Positions 1 through 8,405 of a DNA stretch of 64,000 nt are shown here, in pieces. The position numbers and the translations under genes are program-made. The notes beneath the pieces are model-generated. The model was not told where the DNA came from. It made no database searches and saw only the letters and a program-made list of their open reading frames with translations. The DNA comes from Halomonas aestuarii (lineage in GTDB: Bacteria; Pseudomonadota; Gammaproteobacteria; Pseudomonadales; Halomonadaceae). Position 1 is the stretch's first letter. The number at the start of each line of letters is the position of its first letter. The stretch spans positions 1,550,001-1,614,000 of the forward strand of contig NZ_CP018139.1 in the NCBI RefSeq assembly GCF_001886615.1, read 5' to 3'.

Positions 1-1
1 C

Positions 2-1036
2 CAGGCGGCCGCCATCGTGCTGCGCGAGCCGACGGTCGAGTGCGCCGTGCTCGAGGTCGCCCGCGGCGGCATCATGCGCCGCGGCCTGGGGTTCGACGAG
101 TGCGACGTGGGGGTATTGCTGAATATCGCCAGCGACCACCTTGGCGAGCAGGACATTCATACCCTCGATGAACTGGCGCGGTGCAAGTTGGTGGTGATCG
201 ATGCCGTCCGCCAGGGCGGGACGGCGGTCCTCAACGCTGACGACCCCAGGGTGCTGGAGGGCCAGGAGTGGGCCCGGGGTGACATCATCTTCTTCACCCT
301 GGACCCCGACTCGCGCCCCGTCCGCCGGCATGTCCGCGAACACGGCGTCGCCTTTACCGTCCACAGCGAACGCATCGTGATGCGCCAGGGCCATGTCGAG
401 GCGGAGGTGATCCCGGTGGTGGACGCACCGATCACCTTCGAGGGACATGCCCGCTTCAACGTCGCCAATGCCCTGGCCGCCAGCGCCGCCGCCTATGCCC
501 TGGGGCTCTCCATCGCCGATATCCAGAGGGGCCTGCAGACCTTCCACCCCACCCCGGGACAGAATCCCGGCCGCACCAACCTCATCGACGCCGACGGCAT
601 GAAGGTGCTGATCGACTACGGTCACAACGTGCCGGCGCTCGAGGCCTTGAGCGAGCTGGTGGGCTGCATTCCGGCCCGGCGGCGCATCAGCGTGGCCAGC
701 GCGCCGGGGAATCGCCGTGACGAGGACCTGTTCACGCTGGGCACGCTGCTCGCCAGGATGCACGACGTCGTCTTCATCTACGAGACCGACGCCCGCGGAC
801 GCGCGCCCGGTGACGCCGCTCGCCTGCTGCGCGACGGTGCCCAGTCAGTGCCGGACGCCTGCCGGGTCGAGATCATCATGGAGGAGTCCCGGGCCGTCGA
901 CCGGGCCCTCGATGAGGCCAGCGAAGGCGACCTGCTGGTGCTGCTGATCGATGATGTCGAGGGCGCGATCGAGCGCCTGAAGGGCCGCCGTTTCTCGCCG
1001 CCGGCGGGGACTGACCCAGCGGATGAGTCGCCATGA
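2..1036 (+). CDS. Cyanophycin synthetase-like Mur ligase, C-terminal part (5' truncated by window)
   Basis: The reading frame is open from base 2, so the gene begins before the window; the GTG at 17 is internal, not a start. The visible part is a Mur-ligase fold: an ARGGI..RGLGFDECDVGV block, the DHLG motif, NADDPRV, and a GHARFNVANALAA domain linker of the type seen in cyanophycin synthetase (CphA) and MurE-like ligases, followed by the C-terminal domain with DYGHN. CphA polymerises aspartate and arginine into the storage polymer cyanophycin. The ATP-grasp N-terminal half that would distinguish CphA from a CphA2-like or other Mur ligase lies outside the window. The stop overlaps the next gene (iadA), whose product cleaves beta-aspartyl dipeptides, the breakdown product of cyanophycin; this context supports the assignment. 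Confidence 0.8.
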   Translation, partial: QAAAIVLREPTVECAVLEVARGGIMRRGLGFDECDVGVLLNIASDHLGEQDIHTLDELARCKLVVIDAVRQGGTAVLNADDPRVLEGQEWARGDIIFFTLDPDSRPVRRHVREHGVAFTVHSERIVMRQGHVEAEVIPVVDAPITFEGHARFNVANALAASAAAYALGLSIADIQRGLQTFHPTPGQNPGRTNLIDADGMKVLIDYGHNVPALEALSELVGCIPARRRISVASAPGNRRDEDLFTLGTLLARMHDVVFIYETDARGRAPGDAARLLRDGAQSVPDACRVEIIMEESRAVDRALDEASEGDLLVLLIDDVEGAIERLKGRRFSPPAGTDPADESP

Positions 1037-2208
1037 TGCCCCTCGATGATCTCCCTCCCCTGCTCACCCTGCTACGGGTCGGCCGCATCTTCGCGCCAGA
1101 CCCCCTCGAGGCCACCGACATCCTGATCGCCGACGGCCGGATCGCGGCCCTGGGGCGGGATATCGAGGTCCCGGCGGGCTGGCCGATCCGGGTCGTGGAG
1201 GCGCGTGATCTCACCGCCGTTCCTGCCTTCATCGACCAGCATGTGCACGTGACCGGCGGCGGCGGCGAGGGAGGCGGCGGCACCCGCTGCCCGGAGATCA
1301 CCGCCCGGGAGATCGCGTCCATGGGCATCGGCACCGTGGTGGGGGTGCTGGGCACCGACGGCATCAGCCGCTCGCCGGCGGACCTGCTGGCCAAGGTGCG
1401 CGGGCTGCGCGCCGAGGGCATCGCGGCCTACATGTACACGGGGTCGTATCGCGTGCCACCGCCGACCCTTACCGGCGACGTACAACGCGACCTGGCCTGG
1501 ATCCCCGAGGTCATCGGCCTGGGCGAGATCGCCATCTCGGACCATCGTTCGAGCCAGCCGCGACAGGACGAGATCGCGCGACTGGTCAGCGAGGTGCGCG
1601 TCGGTGCCATGCTGGCCGGCAAGCGCGGCATCTGCCACTTCCATGTCGGTGATGGCAAGCGAGGACTGGAGCCGTTGCGCCGCCTGCTCAGCGAGACCGA
1701 GATCCCCGCCGAGCAGGTGATCCCGACGCATGTGAACCGCCATCGCGACCTGCTCGAGGAGGCCGCCGACTATGCGCTAACCTTCGGCGCCAGCGTGGAT
1801 GTGACCGCCTTCGACGACGCCGACGAGGACGACCTGAGAGGCTTCGGTGCGGTATCGCGGCTACTCCGGCGGGGCGTCCCGGTCGAGCGCATCACCATGA
1901 GTTCGGACTGCAACGGCAGCCTGCCCGAGTTCGACGCCCAGGGTAATTACATCGGCATGCGGGTGGCGGGCAACACCACCCTGATCGCCGACTGGCAGCG
2001 CCTGGTGCGCGAGGAGGTGCTGCCCCTCGACCAGGCCCTGGGCCTGATCTCGGGCCATGTGGCCCGGGTGCTGGGGCTGCATGAACTCAAGGGCCGCTTG
2101 GCTGTGGGCTTTGATGCCGACGTGACCCTGCTCGACGGCGATCTCCAGCCACGACAGACCTTCGTGGCAGGGAAGCGACTCTATGCCAGGGACGGCTCGC
2201 CGACGTAG
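1033..2208 (+). CDS. iadA: Isoaspartyl (beta-aspartyl) dipeptidase
   Basis: Product of 391 residues, the usual IadA length. It is an amidohydrolase-superfamily zinc enzyme: the H-x-H metal pair is H70/H72 (DQHVHV), followed by a glycine-rich GGGGEGGGG loop, GEIAISDHRSS, HFHVGDG, THVNRH and the MSSDCNGSLPEFD aspartate motif. IadA hydrolyses beta-aspartyl dipeptides in the cytosol. The ATG overlaps the upstream stop (ATGATG; a start at 1036 is also possible), so it is translationally coupled to the cyanophycin synthetase-like gene. In that context the likely substrate is beta-Asp-Arg released by cyanophycinase, with repair of isoaspartyl peptides as the alternative. Confidence 0.93.
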   Translation: MMPLDDLPPLLTLLRVGRIFAPDPLEATDILIADGRIAALGRDIEVPAGWPIRVVEARDLTAVPAFIDQHVHVTGGGGEGGGGTRCPEITAREIASMGIGTVVGVLGTDGISRSPADLLAKVRGLRAEGIAAYMYTGSYRVPPPTLTGDVQRDLAWIPEVIGLGEIAISDHRSSQPRQDEIARLVSEVRVGAMLAGKRGICHFHVGDGKRGLEPLRRLLSETEIPAEQVIPTHVNRHRDLLEEAADYALTFGASVDVTAFDDADEDDLRGFGAVSRLLRRGVPVERITMSSDCNGSLPEFDAQGNYIGMRVAGNTTLIADWQRLVREEVLPLDQALGLISGHVARVLGLHELKGRLAVGFDADVTLLDGDLQPRQTFVAGKRLYARDGSPT

Positions 2209-2221
2209 TGCAGTGGACGCT

Positions 2222-2443
2222 TCAGTCTCGAGAGCCTTCATGACTCGGTGGCGGCGTTGCCCGTGCCCAGCCTTCCAGGGCGCGGCCCAGGCGAAGCAGG
2301 CCGTAGACCGCGAAGGGCACGACCAGCATCAGCACCACCCCCCAGTCGCGGGTGTTGATCAGCCAGGCGAGCGGTAGCACCACCGCCACGGCGGCCATGC
2401 ACCAGCTCGCCACGGCCAGCTCGAATCGGGAACGGGGGGACAT
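2222..2443 (-). CDS. Small two-helix membrane protein downstream of norD
   Basis: Encodes 73 residues starting at the ATG at 2443 behind an AGGAGG ribosome site. Two hydrophobic stretches (about residues 8-28 and 35-52) predict two membrane helices; the tail (about 53-73) is charged and proline-rich. It starts 41 bases after the norD stop on the same strand, so it is probably the last gene of the norCBQD transcript. I recognise no family. Its position suggests an accessory role in NO-reductase assembly or insertion, but nothing in the sequence proves that. It is convergent with iadA, with only 13 bases between the stops. Confidence 0.65.
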   Translation of the reverse strand: MSPRSRFELAVASWCMAAVAVVLPLAWLINTRDWGVVLMLVVPFAVYGLLRLGRALEGWARATPPPSHEGSRD

Positions 2444-2484
2444 GGCGGACCTCCTTGCGGGTCTGGGCGTCAGTGGACGAGGCC

Positions 2485-4431
2485 TCAGGTGGCGATGATC
2501 TGGCGATAGATCCCCGGCAGCGCCAGGGAGAGGTGCTCGGGGCGCTGCACGATGGCATAGCCGCCGCGGCCGAAGAGGTGGGGGATGTAGCGGCCCGCCT
2601 CGCGGTCGATGGTCACCCCGAAGACCCGCACCTCCTGGCGCCGCGCCTCGAGCACCGCCTTGCGGGTGTCCTCGATGCCGTAGCGGCCCTCGTAGTAGTC
2701 GTTGTCGTTGGGCTTGCCGTCGGTGAGCATCAGCAGCAGCCGGTGGCGATTGGGCCGCTCGGCGAGCTCGCCCGCCAGGTGGCGGATGGCTGGCCCCATG
2801 CGGGTGTAGGAACCGGGCTTGAGCGCGGCGATGCGTCGCGACACGCGCTCGCCCATGGGCTCGTCGAAGTCCTTCAGGGTATTCACCCAGACCTTGTGGC
2901 GCCGCCGGGAGGTGAAGCTGTGGATGGCGAAGTCGTCGCCGCACCCCGCCAGGCCATGGCCCAGCACCAGCAGCGCCTCCTTCGCCACGTCCAGCACCCG
3001 ACGATCCTCCAGCCAGGCCTCGGTGGAGAGCGACACGTCCACCAGGATCGATACCGCCAGGTCGCGGGCCTGGGTGCGGCTGTCCAGGTAGAGCCGGTCG
3101 CTGGCCTGGCCGGTGGCCGCCAGGTCGCAGCGTGAGCGGATCACCGCGTCCATGTCGAGCTCGCTGCCGTCGAGCTGGCCCCGCAGGATCTCGCGTCGCG
3201 GCCGCAGCGCCTCGAACTCGCGTCGCACGCGGCGGATGCGCCGTCGGGTGGCCTCGTCCGGCTCCCACGCCTCGCCCTCCTCGCTCTGCACGTCGCTCAC
3301 CACCACGCAGTGGTCGGGCAGGTAGGCCTGCTTGCGGTGGTTCCACTCGGGGTAGGTGTGGCGGCCCGTGAGGCGGCGGCCCGCCGCCTCGTCCGGGGCC
3401 AGGTCGAGGTCGAGCTTGAGCTTCGAGGCCGCCTTCTTGCGGTTGGAGCTGAGCACGATCTCGTCCATCTGGTCGGCCGCCTGGCGCGCCTCCTCCTCTT
3501 CCTCGTCCTCCACGTGGCGGTTGAGGTTCACCATCTCCGCCCAGGAGAGCATCTTCTCCATGTTGTTGAGCATCAGCGGGTCATCACGATCGGCCTGGTC
3601 CTGCTCGCGACGGTCGGCCTTGCGCTTGCCGTGGTCATCGTCGGGCGAGGCGGCGGCGCTGGCCAGTTCCTCGTCGTCGTCCACGCTCTCCTCGCGAGCG
3701 CCGTCGCGGGTGCCCAGGGTGACTGCCTGTCCCCATAGCGGCACCGGCAGCGGCGGGCGGTAGCCGCGCGGGGCGCGGAACTCCTCCAGCGGGAAGTCCA
3801 GTTCACGGATGGCGCGCTGCATGGCCAGAGCCCAGGCTTCCTCGGGGTCGGGGGCCCCCAACTCGGCCCGCACGGCGGCCTCCAGGTCCGCCTCGCGGGG
3901 CGGCAGGCGCCTGCGCTGGGGGCGGATGGCCAGCAGCTCGCCACACAGCCGCGCATGGCGCTCGGCGAGCCCCGGGAAGCGGGCCAGCGCCGCCTGCACA
4001 GTCCGCCGCGCCTCGCGCAGACGCACCAGGTCGGCCTGCAGGGGGTCGGTCGGCAGGCCGATCGTCGACGCCTCGGCCAGGAAGGCGGTCAGCCACAGGT
4101 AGAGGTCGCGATTGAGAGCGGCCTCGGGGAAGAGCGCCAGGCGCGGCGGCAGCAGCAGGTGCTCCTCGTCGCGGCGGGCCTGGTCCAGGTCCTCCTCGTC
4201 GAGGCCCAGCCGCTGGCGCAGGCTCAGCCGGTGGGCCGAGGCGCGCCGGGCGATGGCCGCCACCTCGATGCCCGCCTCGCCGCCACCGGCCCGGAAGAAG
4301 ACCCCGAGCATGGGACGCAGCGACTCGAGCGTCACCGCCGCCTCGGGGTGGTCCGGGTAGCTCGCCGCCCCCGAGGCCCAGCGATGCCAGAAACGGCCGA
4401 CGGTCTCCTCGACCTCAAGAAAGTCCAGCAT
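2485..4431 (-). CDS. norD: Nitric oxide reductase activation protein NorD (VWA domain)
   Basis: Product of 648 residues from ATG 4431, preceded by GGGAG seven bases upstream; an upstream GTG-type extension to 4452 lacks a better ribosome site. The C-terminal third is a von Willebrand A domain with the MIDAS-like DVSLSTEAW, a conserved LMLTDGKPNDNDYYEGRYG block and a FGRGGYA ending typical of NorD. The middle is strongly acidic and low-complexity (DDDEE and EDEEEEE runs, about residues 255-325). NorD pairs with the MoxR-type ATPase NorQ to mature or insert the non-haem iron of the NorBC nitric oxide reductase. It lies downstream of norC-norB-norQ on the same strand, separated from norQ by 265 bases rich in inverted repeats. 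Confidence 0.95.
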   Translation of the reverse strand: MLDFLEVEETVGRFWHRWASGAASYPDHPEAAVTLESLRPMLGVFFRAGGGEAGIEVAAIARRASAHRLSLRQRLGLDEEDLDQARRDEEHLLLPPRLALFPEAALNRDLYLWLTAFLAEASTIGLPTDPLQADLVRLREARRTVQAALARFPGLAERHARLCGELLAIRPQRRRLPPREADLEAAVRAELGAPDPEEAWALAMQRAIRELDFPLEEFRAPRGYRPPLPVPLWGQAVTLGTRDGAREESVDDDEELASAAASPDDDHGKRKADRREQDQADRDDPLMLNNMEKMLSWAEMVNLNRHVEDEEEEEARQAADQMDEIVLSSNRKKAASKLKLDLDLAPDEAAGRRLTGRHTYPEWNHRKQAYLPDHCVVVSDVQSEEGEAWEPDEATRRRIRRVRREFEALRPRREILRGQLDGSELDMDAVIRSRCDLAATGQASDRLYLDSRTQARDLAVSILVDVSLSTEAWLEDRRVLDVAKEALLVLGHGLAGCGDDFAIHSFTSRRRHKVWVNTLKDFDEPMGERVSRRIAALKPGSYTRMGPAIRHLAGELAERPNRHRLLLMLTDGKPNDNDYYEGRYGIEDTRKAVLEARRQEVRVFGVTIDREAGRYIPHLFGRGGYAIVQRPEHLSLALPGIYRQIIAT

Positions 4432-4512
4432 GATCAAGCTCCCGAGTAGCACAACGGATGCTGACGACGCGGGGCTGATCCGATGGCAAGCCCCGGAGCG
4501 CCGGACCGACGA

Positions 4513-4630
4513 GGAGGCGCTTTAAATACCTCCCTGTACGCTACCGACGCCCTGCGGCGCTCTCGCATCCTGCGCCGCTTGCAGGGCCGGTGCGGGCCAT
4601 CCATGGCCCGCCCGTTCGGAGCAGTGCTCC
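4513..4630. repeat. Cluster of inverted repeats in the norQ-norD gap (candidate dispersed intergenic element)
   Basis: The 265-base gap between norQ and norD holds no convincing gene but is full of dyads: GGAGG/CCTCC around 4513-4533; an imperfect long stem pairing 4549-4560 with 4572-4587 (GCCCTGC..GGCGC); a perfect 9-bp stem GCGGGCCAT-CC-ATGGCCCGC at 4592-4611; and GGAGCA-G-TGCTCC at 4618-4630. Such a string of different hairpins inside an operon gap looks like a mosaic dispersed repeat (REP/BIME-like). I see only one copy in this window, so the repeat status is inferred from structure alone. It may dampen norD relative to norCBQ. Confidence 0.45.
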
Positions 4631-4696
4631 TCACCCCTGACGCAGGACCTCCTCTTCGGCTTGCCCCCGGCGCCCCTTCCACAATGAAGTGTTCCA

Positions 4697-5506
4697 TTAA
4701 CCGAAGGTGGCCTGGATGGCTTCCATCAGGCCCTCCTGAACATCGGCGTCGTCGGAGAGCGGCTCCACCAGGGTGGCCCGGGCGGCGTCCAGGATCGGCA
4801 TGCCGGCGCGGATCAGGGTCGCGCAGTAGACCAGCAGCCGGGTGGAGACGCCCTCCTCCAGGTCCTGGCCCTTCATGGCGCGCAGGCTGGCCGCCAGGTT
4901 GACCAGGGCCGCGCACCGCTCGGGCGGCAGGCCGCTCTCGCGGGCGACGATCTCGCGCTCCACCGCCGGCGGCGGGAAGTCGAAGGACATCGCCACGAAG
5001 CGCTGCCGGGTGCTGGGCTTGAGGGACTTGAGGATGTGCTGGTAGCCCGGGTTGTAGGAGACCACCAGCATGAAGTCGTCCGGCGCCTCGAGCAGCTCGC
5101 CGGTGCGTTCCAGCGGCAGCAGTCGACGGTCGTCGGTGAGGGGGTGCAGCACCACGGTGACGTCCTTGCGGGCCTCCACCACCTCGTCGAGGTAGCAGAT
5201 GCCGCCCTCGCGCACGGCGCGGGTCAGGGGGCCGTCGACCCAGCGGGTCTCGCCCCCCTGGAGCAGGTAGCGGCCCGTGAGGTCGGCGGCGGTCAGGTCG
5301 TCGTGGCAGGAGACCGTGAACAGCGGCTTGCCGAGTCTCGCCGCCATGTGGCTGACGAAACGGGTCTTGCCGCAGCCGGTCGGCCCCTTGAGCAGCATGG
5401 GGAGGCGCTGCGCGAACGCCTGCTCGAACATGGCGCACTCATTGCCGACGCTGTGGTAGTAGGGCGTCGCCTGCTCGCTGACGTTGGCCACGGAGGAAAG
5501 GGGCAT
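4697..5506 (-). CDS. norQ: MoxR/CbbQ-type AAA+ ATPase NorQ
   Basis: Product of 269 residues from ATG 5506 (MPLSSV). An in-frame extension to 5572 would run into norB and lacks a ribosome site. Walker A is GPTGCGKT (residues 41-48), Walker B is ICYLDEVVEA, and sensor-1 is the VSYNPGYQ region, all typical of the NirQ/NorQ/CbbQ group of AAA+ ATPases. With NorD it forms a chaperone that activates NorBC, probably by inserting the FeB iron. The gene follows norB by 58 bases that contain a 9-bp hairpin. Confidence 0.95.
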   Translation of the reverse strand: MPLSSVANVSEQATPYYHSVGNECAMFEQAFAQRLPMLLKGPTGCGKTRFVSHMAARLGKPLFTVSCHDDLTAADLTGRYLLQGGETRWVDGPLTRAVREGGICYLDEVVEARKDVTVVLHPLTDDRRLLPLERTGELLEAPDDFMLVVSYNPGYQHILKSLKPSTRQRFVAMSFDFPPPAVEREIVARESGLPPERCAALVNLAASLRAMKGQDLEEGVSTRLLVYCATLIRAGMPILDAARATLVEPLSDDADVQEGLMEAIQATFG

Positions 5507-5537
5507 GTCGAGGTCACTCCCGTCTGGGTGAACGGAC

Positions 5538-5558
5538 GAGGGCCCCGATGGGGCCCTC
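5538..5558. terminator. Intercistronic hairpin between norB and norQ
   Basis: A perfect 9-bp inverted repeat GAGGGCCCC with a 3-base loop (GAT) lies between the norB stop and the norQ start. It has no strong T-run on the norB strand, so it more likely protects the norCB part of the transcript or partly attenuates norQ-norD than fully terminates. Confidence 0.55.
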
Positions 5559-5564
5559 TTGTGG

Positions 5565-6920
5565 TCAGGCACGCTGGGGGCCTGCGGTCAGCTGGGTGCC
5601 GCCGGCCGGCACCTGCTCGCGGGCGGGACCGAAGAAGGCATAGATCAGCATGATTGCCCCCGCGGCCACGGCCACGCCTGCGCCCAGGCGCATGAGGTAG
5701 AAGAGGCCAAGCTGGTCCTGCACCTCCATGTAGTTCATGCCCAGGACGCGCTGCAGGTGGGTCTGGACGACGCCCGCGAAGGTCAGGGTGAAGGTCATGA
5801 AGCACATGGCGCCGGTCATGATCCAGAAGCCCCACATGTTCAGCACCTGGTTGTAGGGCTGCACGCGACGCAGCTGCGGCATGGCGAAGCTGATCACGCC
5901 GAGGATCAGCATCACGTAGGCGCCGTAGAAGGCCAGGTGGCCGTGGGCGGCGGTGACCTGGGTGCCGTGGCTGTAGTAGTTGATCCACGACAGGGTGTGC
6001 ATGAAGCCCCACACGCCGGCGCCGAAGAAGGCCACGGTCGGACAGCCCAGGGCCCAGAGCATGGCCGCCTTGTTGGGATGGTTGCGGCTGCCCTTCCAGA
6101 ACATGTAGAAGGCGAACACCACCATGGCGAAGAAGGGGATCACCTCCAGGGTGGAGAAGATGCTGCCGATGGGCTGCCAGTACCCGGGGGCGCCGATCCA
6201 GTAGTAGTGGTGCCCGGTGCCCAGCAGGCCGGAGAACAGCGACAGGCCGACGATGACGTAGAGCCACTTCTCGATCACCTCGCGGTCGACCCCGGTCATC
6301 TTGATCAGCAGGTAGCCGAGCAGCGAGGCCATGATCAGCTCCCACACGCCCTCGACCCAGAGGTGCACGACCCACCACCAGTAGAGCTTGTCCACGGCGA
6401 GGTTGGAGGGGTTGTAGAAGGCGAACAGCCAGAATACCGCGGCCAGCCACAGGCCCAGCATCAGCACCAGGTTGATGGCGGTCTTGCGGCCCTTGGCCAG
6501 CGTCATGCTGGTGTTGAACAGGAACATCAGGAAGGAGATGGTGATCAGCACCTTGATCCAGAAGGGCTGCTCCAGGAACTCGCGCCCCTCGTGGATCCCG
6601 AACTGGTAGCCGACCAGGGCGGCGGCCCCGGCGAAGGCGAAGAGCGCCAGCTGGAGGTACGCGATGGTGGGGCTGTGGATCTCCTGCTCGGCCTCCTCGG
6701 GCATCAGGTAGTAGGTGCAGCCCATGAAGCCGATCAGCAGCCAGACGATCAGCAGGTTGGTGTGGCTGACACGCATGATGTTGAAGGGCATCAGCTCGGC
6801 CATGAAGTTGGGCCAGGCATAGACGGTGGCGGCCAGCAGCCCGAAGACGATCTGCAACGCGAAGAGCGCCATGGCCACCATGAAGAATGGCAGCGCCACC
6901 TTCTGGGTTTCGTATTTCAT
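5565..6920 (-). CDS. norB: Nitric oxide reductase large subunit NorB
   Basis: Product of 451 residues from ATG 6920 with AAGGAGA nine bases upstream; a longer in-frame extension overlaps norC and is not used. It is a 12-helix haem-copper-oxidase-type protein that reduces two NO to N2O at a haem b3/FeB centre in the inner membrane. Visible ligands and motifs: VSHTNLL (H53), WWWVVHLWVEGVWEL with the FeB His and glutamates, GTGHHYYWIG with the His-His pair, and AAHGHLAFYGAY with the haem His pair. It lacks the long N-terminal quinol-oxidising extension of qNor, so it is the cytochrome c-dependent type, consistent with the adjacent norC. Confidence 0.97.
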   Translation of the reverse strand: MKYETQKVALPFFMVAMALFALQIVFGLLAATVYAWPNFMAELMPFNIMRVSHTNLLIVWLLIGFMGCTYYLMPEEAEQEIHSPTIAYLQLALFAFAGAAALVGYQFGIHEGREFLEQPFWIKVLITISFLMFLFNTSMTLAKGRKTAINLVLMLGLWLAAVFWLFAFYNPSNLAVDKLYWWWVVHLWVEGVWELIMASLLGYLLIKMTGVDREVIEKWLYVIVGLSLFSGLLGTGHHYYWIGAPGYWQPIGSIFSTLEVIPFFAMVVFAFYMFWKGSRNHPNKAAMLWALGCPTVAFFGAGVWGFMHTLSWINYYSHGTQVTAAHGHLAFYGAYVMLILGVISFAMPQLRRVQPYNQVLNMWGFWIMTGAMCFMTFTLTFAGVVQTHLQRVLGMNYMEVQDQLGLFYLMRLGAGVAVAAGAIMLIYAFFGPAREQVPAGGTQLTAGPQRA

Positions 6921-6958
6921 CGGTGTCGTTCTCCTTGAGTCATCCGCGGTCAGGCGGC

Positions 6959-7411
6959 TCAGCCGGCGGGCGTCGGCGGCCAGTCCTGGGCGTCGATGCT
7001 GTCGGTCCACTGGAGGAAGTCGATCAGCGCCTGCATCTCCTCCTCGGTGAAGTCGTAGGCGGGCATCTGGCGGCGCCCCTCGGCCCCCAGCGGCTGGGCG
7101 CGGATCCAGGCGGCGATGCCGGCCCGGGCGGCGTCCGGGTTCTGGTGGCCGCCGTAGCGCTCCCAGACATTGCCCAGCTCCGGCGCGAAGTAGGCCCCCT
7201 CGCCCATGATGCTGTGGCAGTTGATGCACATGTTCTTTTCCCACACCTCCTTGCCGTGCTTGACGGACTCGGTGAGCCCCTCGCGGTCGGTGGACGTGTT
7301 GACCATGTACCAGTGGCTGTGGGCCGTCAGTGCGGCGAACAGCAGAAAGAAGAACAGCGACCCGCCGTAGAAGATGTTGCGGGCCGCCGACTTGGTGAGA
7401 CCCTCGGCCAT
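6959..7411 (-). CDS. norC: Nitric oxide reductase cytochrome c subunit NorC
   Basis: Product of 150 residues from ATG 7411 behind an AAGGGGG site; the frame stays open to 7498, but that extension overlaps the operator. One N-terminal membrane anchor (about residues 15-33) is followed by a periplasmic class I cytochrome c domain with the haem motif CINCH (C62, C65, H66) and a later AYDFTEEEMQAL region whose upstream Met is the likely axial ligand. NorC passes electrons from periplasmic carriers to NorB. It is the first gene of norCBQD; upstream lie an NsrR-like operator and an FNR/DNR-type box. Confidence 0.97.
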   Translation of the reverse strand: MAEGLTKSAARNIFYGGSLFFFLLFAALTAHSHWYMVNTSTDREGLTESVKHGKEVWEKNMCINCHSIMGEGAYFAPELGNVWERYGGHQNPDAARAGIAAWIRAQPLGAEGRRQMPAYDFTEEEMQALIDFLQWTDSIDAQDWPPTPAG

Positions 7412-7476
7412 GGACCATACCCCCTTGCTCGTGTGGCAGTGTCCATCCCCCTGCGAGGAGGAGCACCGCGCCCCTT

Positions 7477-7503
7477 TTAAGATGTATAAAAAATACATGT
7501 TAA
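7477..7503 (-). promoter_or_regulatory. NsrR-like operator upstream of norC
   Basis: A 27-base dyad with 11-base arms TTAAGATGTAT and ATACATGTTAA (one mismatch) around an A5 spacer. The AAGATGTAT-N5-ATACATgTT core closely fits the published NsrR pattern GATGYATTTNAAATRCATC. It lies 66 bases before the norC start, about where transcription should begin if the box at 7532 sits at -41.5. An nsrR gene is present at 36003. Confidence 0.8.
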
Positions 7504-7531
7504 GACTAGCAGGAGAGCACGCGGCAGGGCT

Positions 7532-7545
7532 TTGACGCGGGTCAA
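7532..7545 (-). promoter_or_regulatory. FNR/ANR/DNR-type box upstream of norC
   Basis: TTGAC-GCGG-GTCAA is a perfect 5-N4-5 palindrome of the CRP/FNR family. A class II activator at -41.5 would place the transcription start near 7497, inside the NsrR-like operator, with TAGTCT (minus strand, 7503-7508) as a possible -10. The activator gene itself is not in the window. Confidence 0.8.
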
Positions 7546-7583
7546 GTTACGGGGTGGCCGGGGGAAAGGAGGCGGGGATGGCG

Positions 7584-7614
7584 GTCAGGCGGCAGCCCGG
7601 GGCTGCCGCCTGAC
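7584..7614 (-). terminator. Strong hairpin after aapP (operon terminator)
   Basis: Fifteen-base perfect complementary arms starting GTCAGGCGGCAGCCC with a one-base centre (effectively about a 13-bp stem with a 5-base loop), placed 8 bases beyond the aapP stop. No T-run is evident, but the size and place fit the end of the aap operon. Confidence 0.7.
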
Positions 7615-7622
7615 GGCGGGGC

Positions 7623-8384
7623 TCAGTGGCCGAGGATCTGGCTCAGGAAGAGCTGGGTGCGCTCGGACTGGGGGTTGTTGAAGAAGGGCTCCGGGGCGTT
7701 CTCCTCGATGATCTGGCCCTGGTCCATGAAGATCACGCGATCCGCCACGGTCTTGGCGAAGCCCATCTCGTGGGTCACGCAGAGCATGGTCATGCCCTCT
7801 TCGGCCAGCTCGACCATGACGTCCAGCACCTCCTTGATCATCTCCGGGTCCAGCGCCGAGGTCGGCTCGTCGAACAGCATCACCTCAGGGTGCATGCACA
7901 GCGAGCGGGCGATCGCCACGCGCTGCTGCTGGCCGCCGGAGAGCTGCCCGGGAAACTTGTGGGCCTGCTCGGCGATCCGCACCCGCTCCAGGTACTTCAT
8001 CGCCAGCGCCTCGGCCTCGCGGCGCGGCTTCTTCTGCACCCAGATCGGCGCCAGGCTGCAGTTCTCCAGCACGCTCAGGTGCGGGAAGAGGTTGAAGTGC
8101 TGGAACACCATGCCGACGTGGTGGCGAATCTGCTCGATGCGCTTCACGTCCTGGGTCATGGGGATGCCGGCCACGAGGATCTCGCCCTGCTGGTGCTCCT
8201 CGAGGTGGTTGATGCAGCGGATCAGCGTCGACTTGCCGGACCCCGAGGGCCCGCAGATGACGATGCGCTCGCCGCGCCGGACGGTCAGGTCGATGTCGCG
8301 CAGCACGTGGAAGTCGCCATACCACTTGTTGAGGCCGCGTATCTCGACCATCGGGGTATCGGCCTTTGCTGTTTGGGTAGTCAT
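7623..8384 (-). CDS. aapP: General L-amino acid ABC transporter ATP-binding protein
   Basis: Product of 253 residues. Walker [10 protein letters not shown], signature [15 protein letters not shown], Walker [13 protein letters not shown] and the switch His in CVTHEMGFA are all present. It belongs to the polar amino acid (GlnQ/AapP) class of importer ATPases and energises AapQM at the inner membrane. It is the last gene of aapJ-aapQ-aapM-aapP and is set off from aapM by a 13-bp hairpin, which suggests lower or separately tuned expression. The ATG at 8384 is used; an in-frame Met at residue 12 (MVEIRG) is an alternative. Confidence 0.95.
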   Translation of the reverse strand: MTTQTAKADTPMVEIRGLNKWYGDFHVLRDIDLTVRRGERIVICGPSGSGKSTLIRCINHLEEHQQGEILVAGIPMTQDVKRIEQIRHHVGMVFQHFNLFPHLSVLENCSLAPIWVQKKPRREAEALAMKYLERVRIAEQAHKFPGQLSGGQQQRVAIARSLCMHPEVMLFDEPTSALDPEMIKEVLDVMVELAEEGMTMLCVTHEMGFAKTVADRVIFMDQGQIIEENAPEPFFNNPQSERTQLFLSQILGH

Positions 8385-8405
8385 GCAGATGTCCTTGTTC
8401 TAGTG

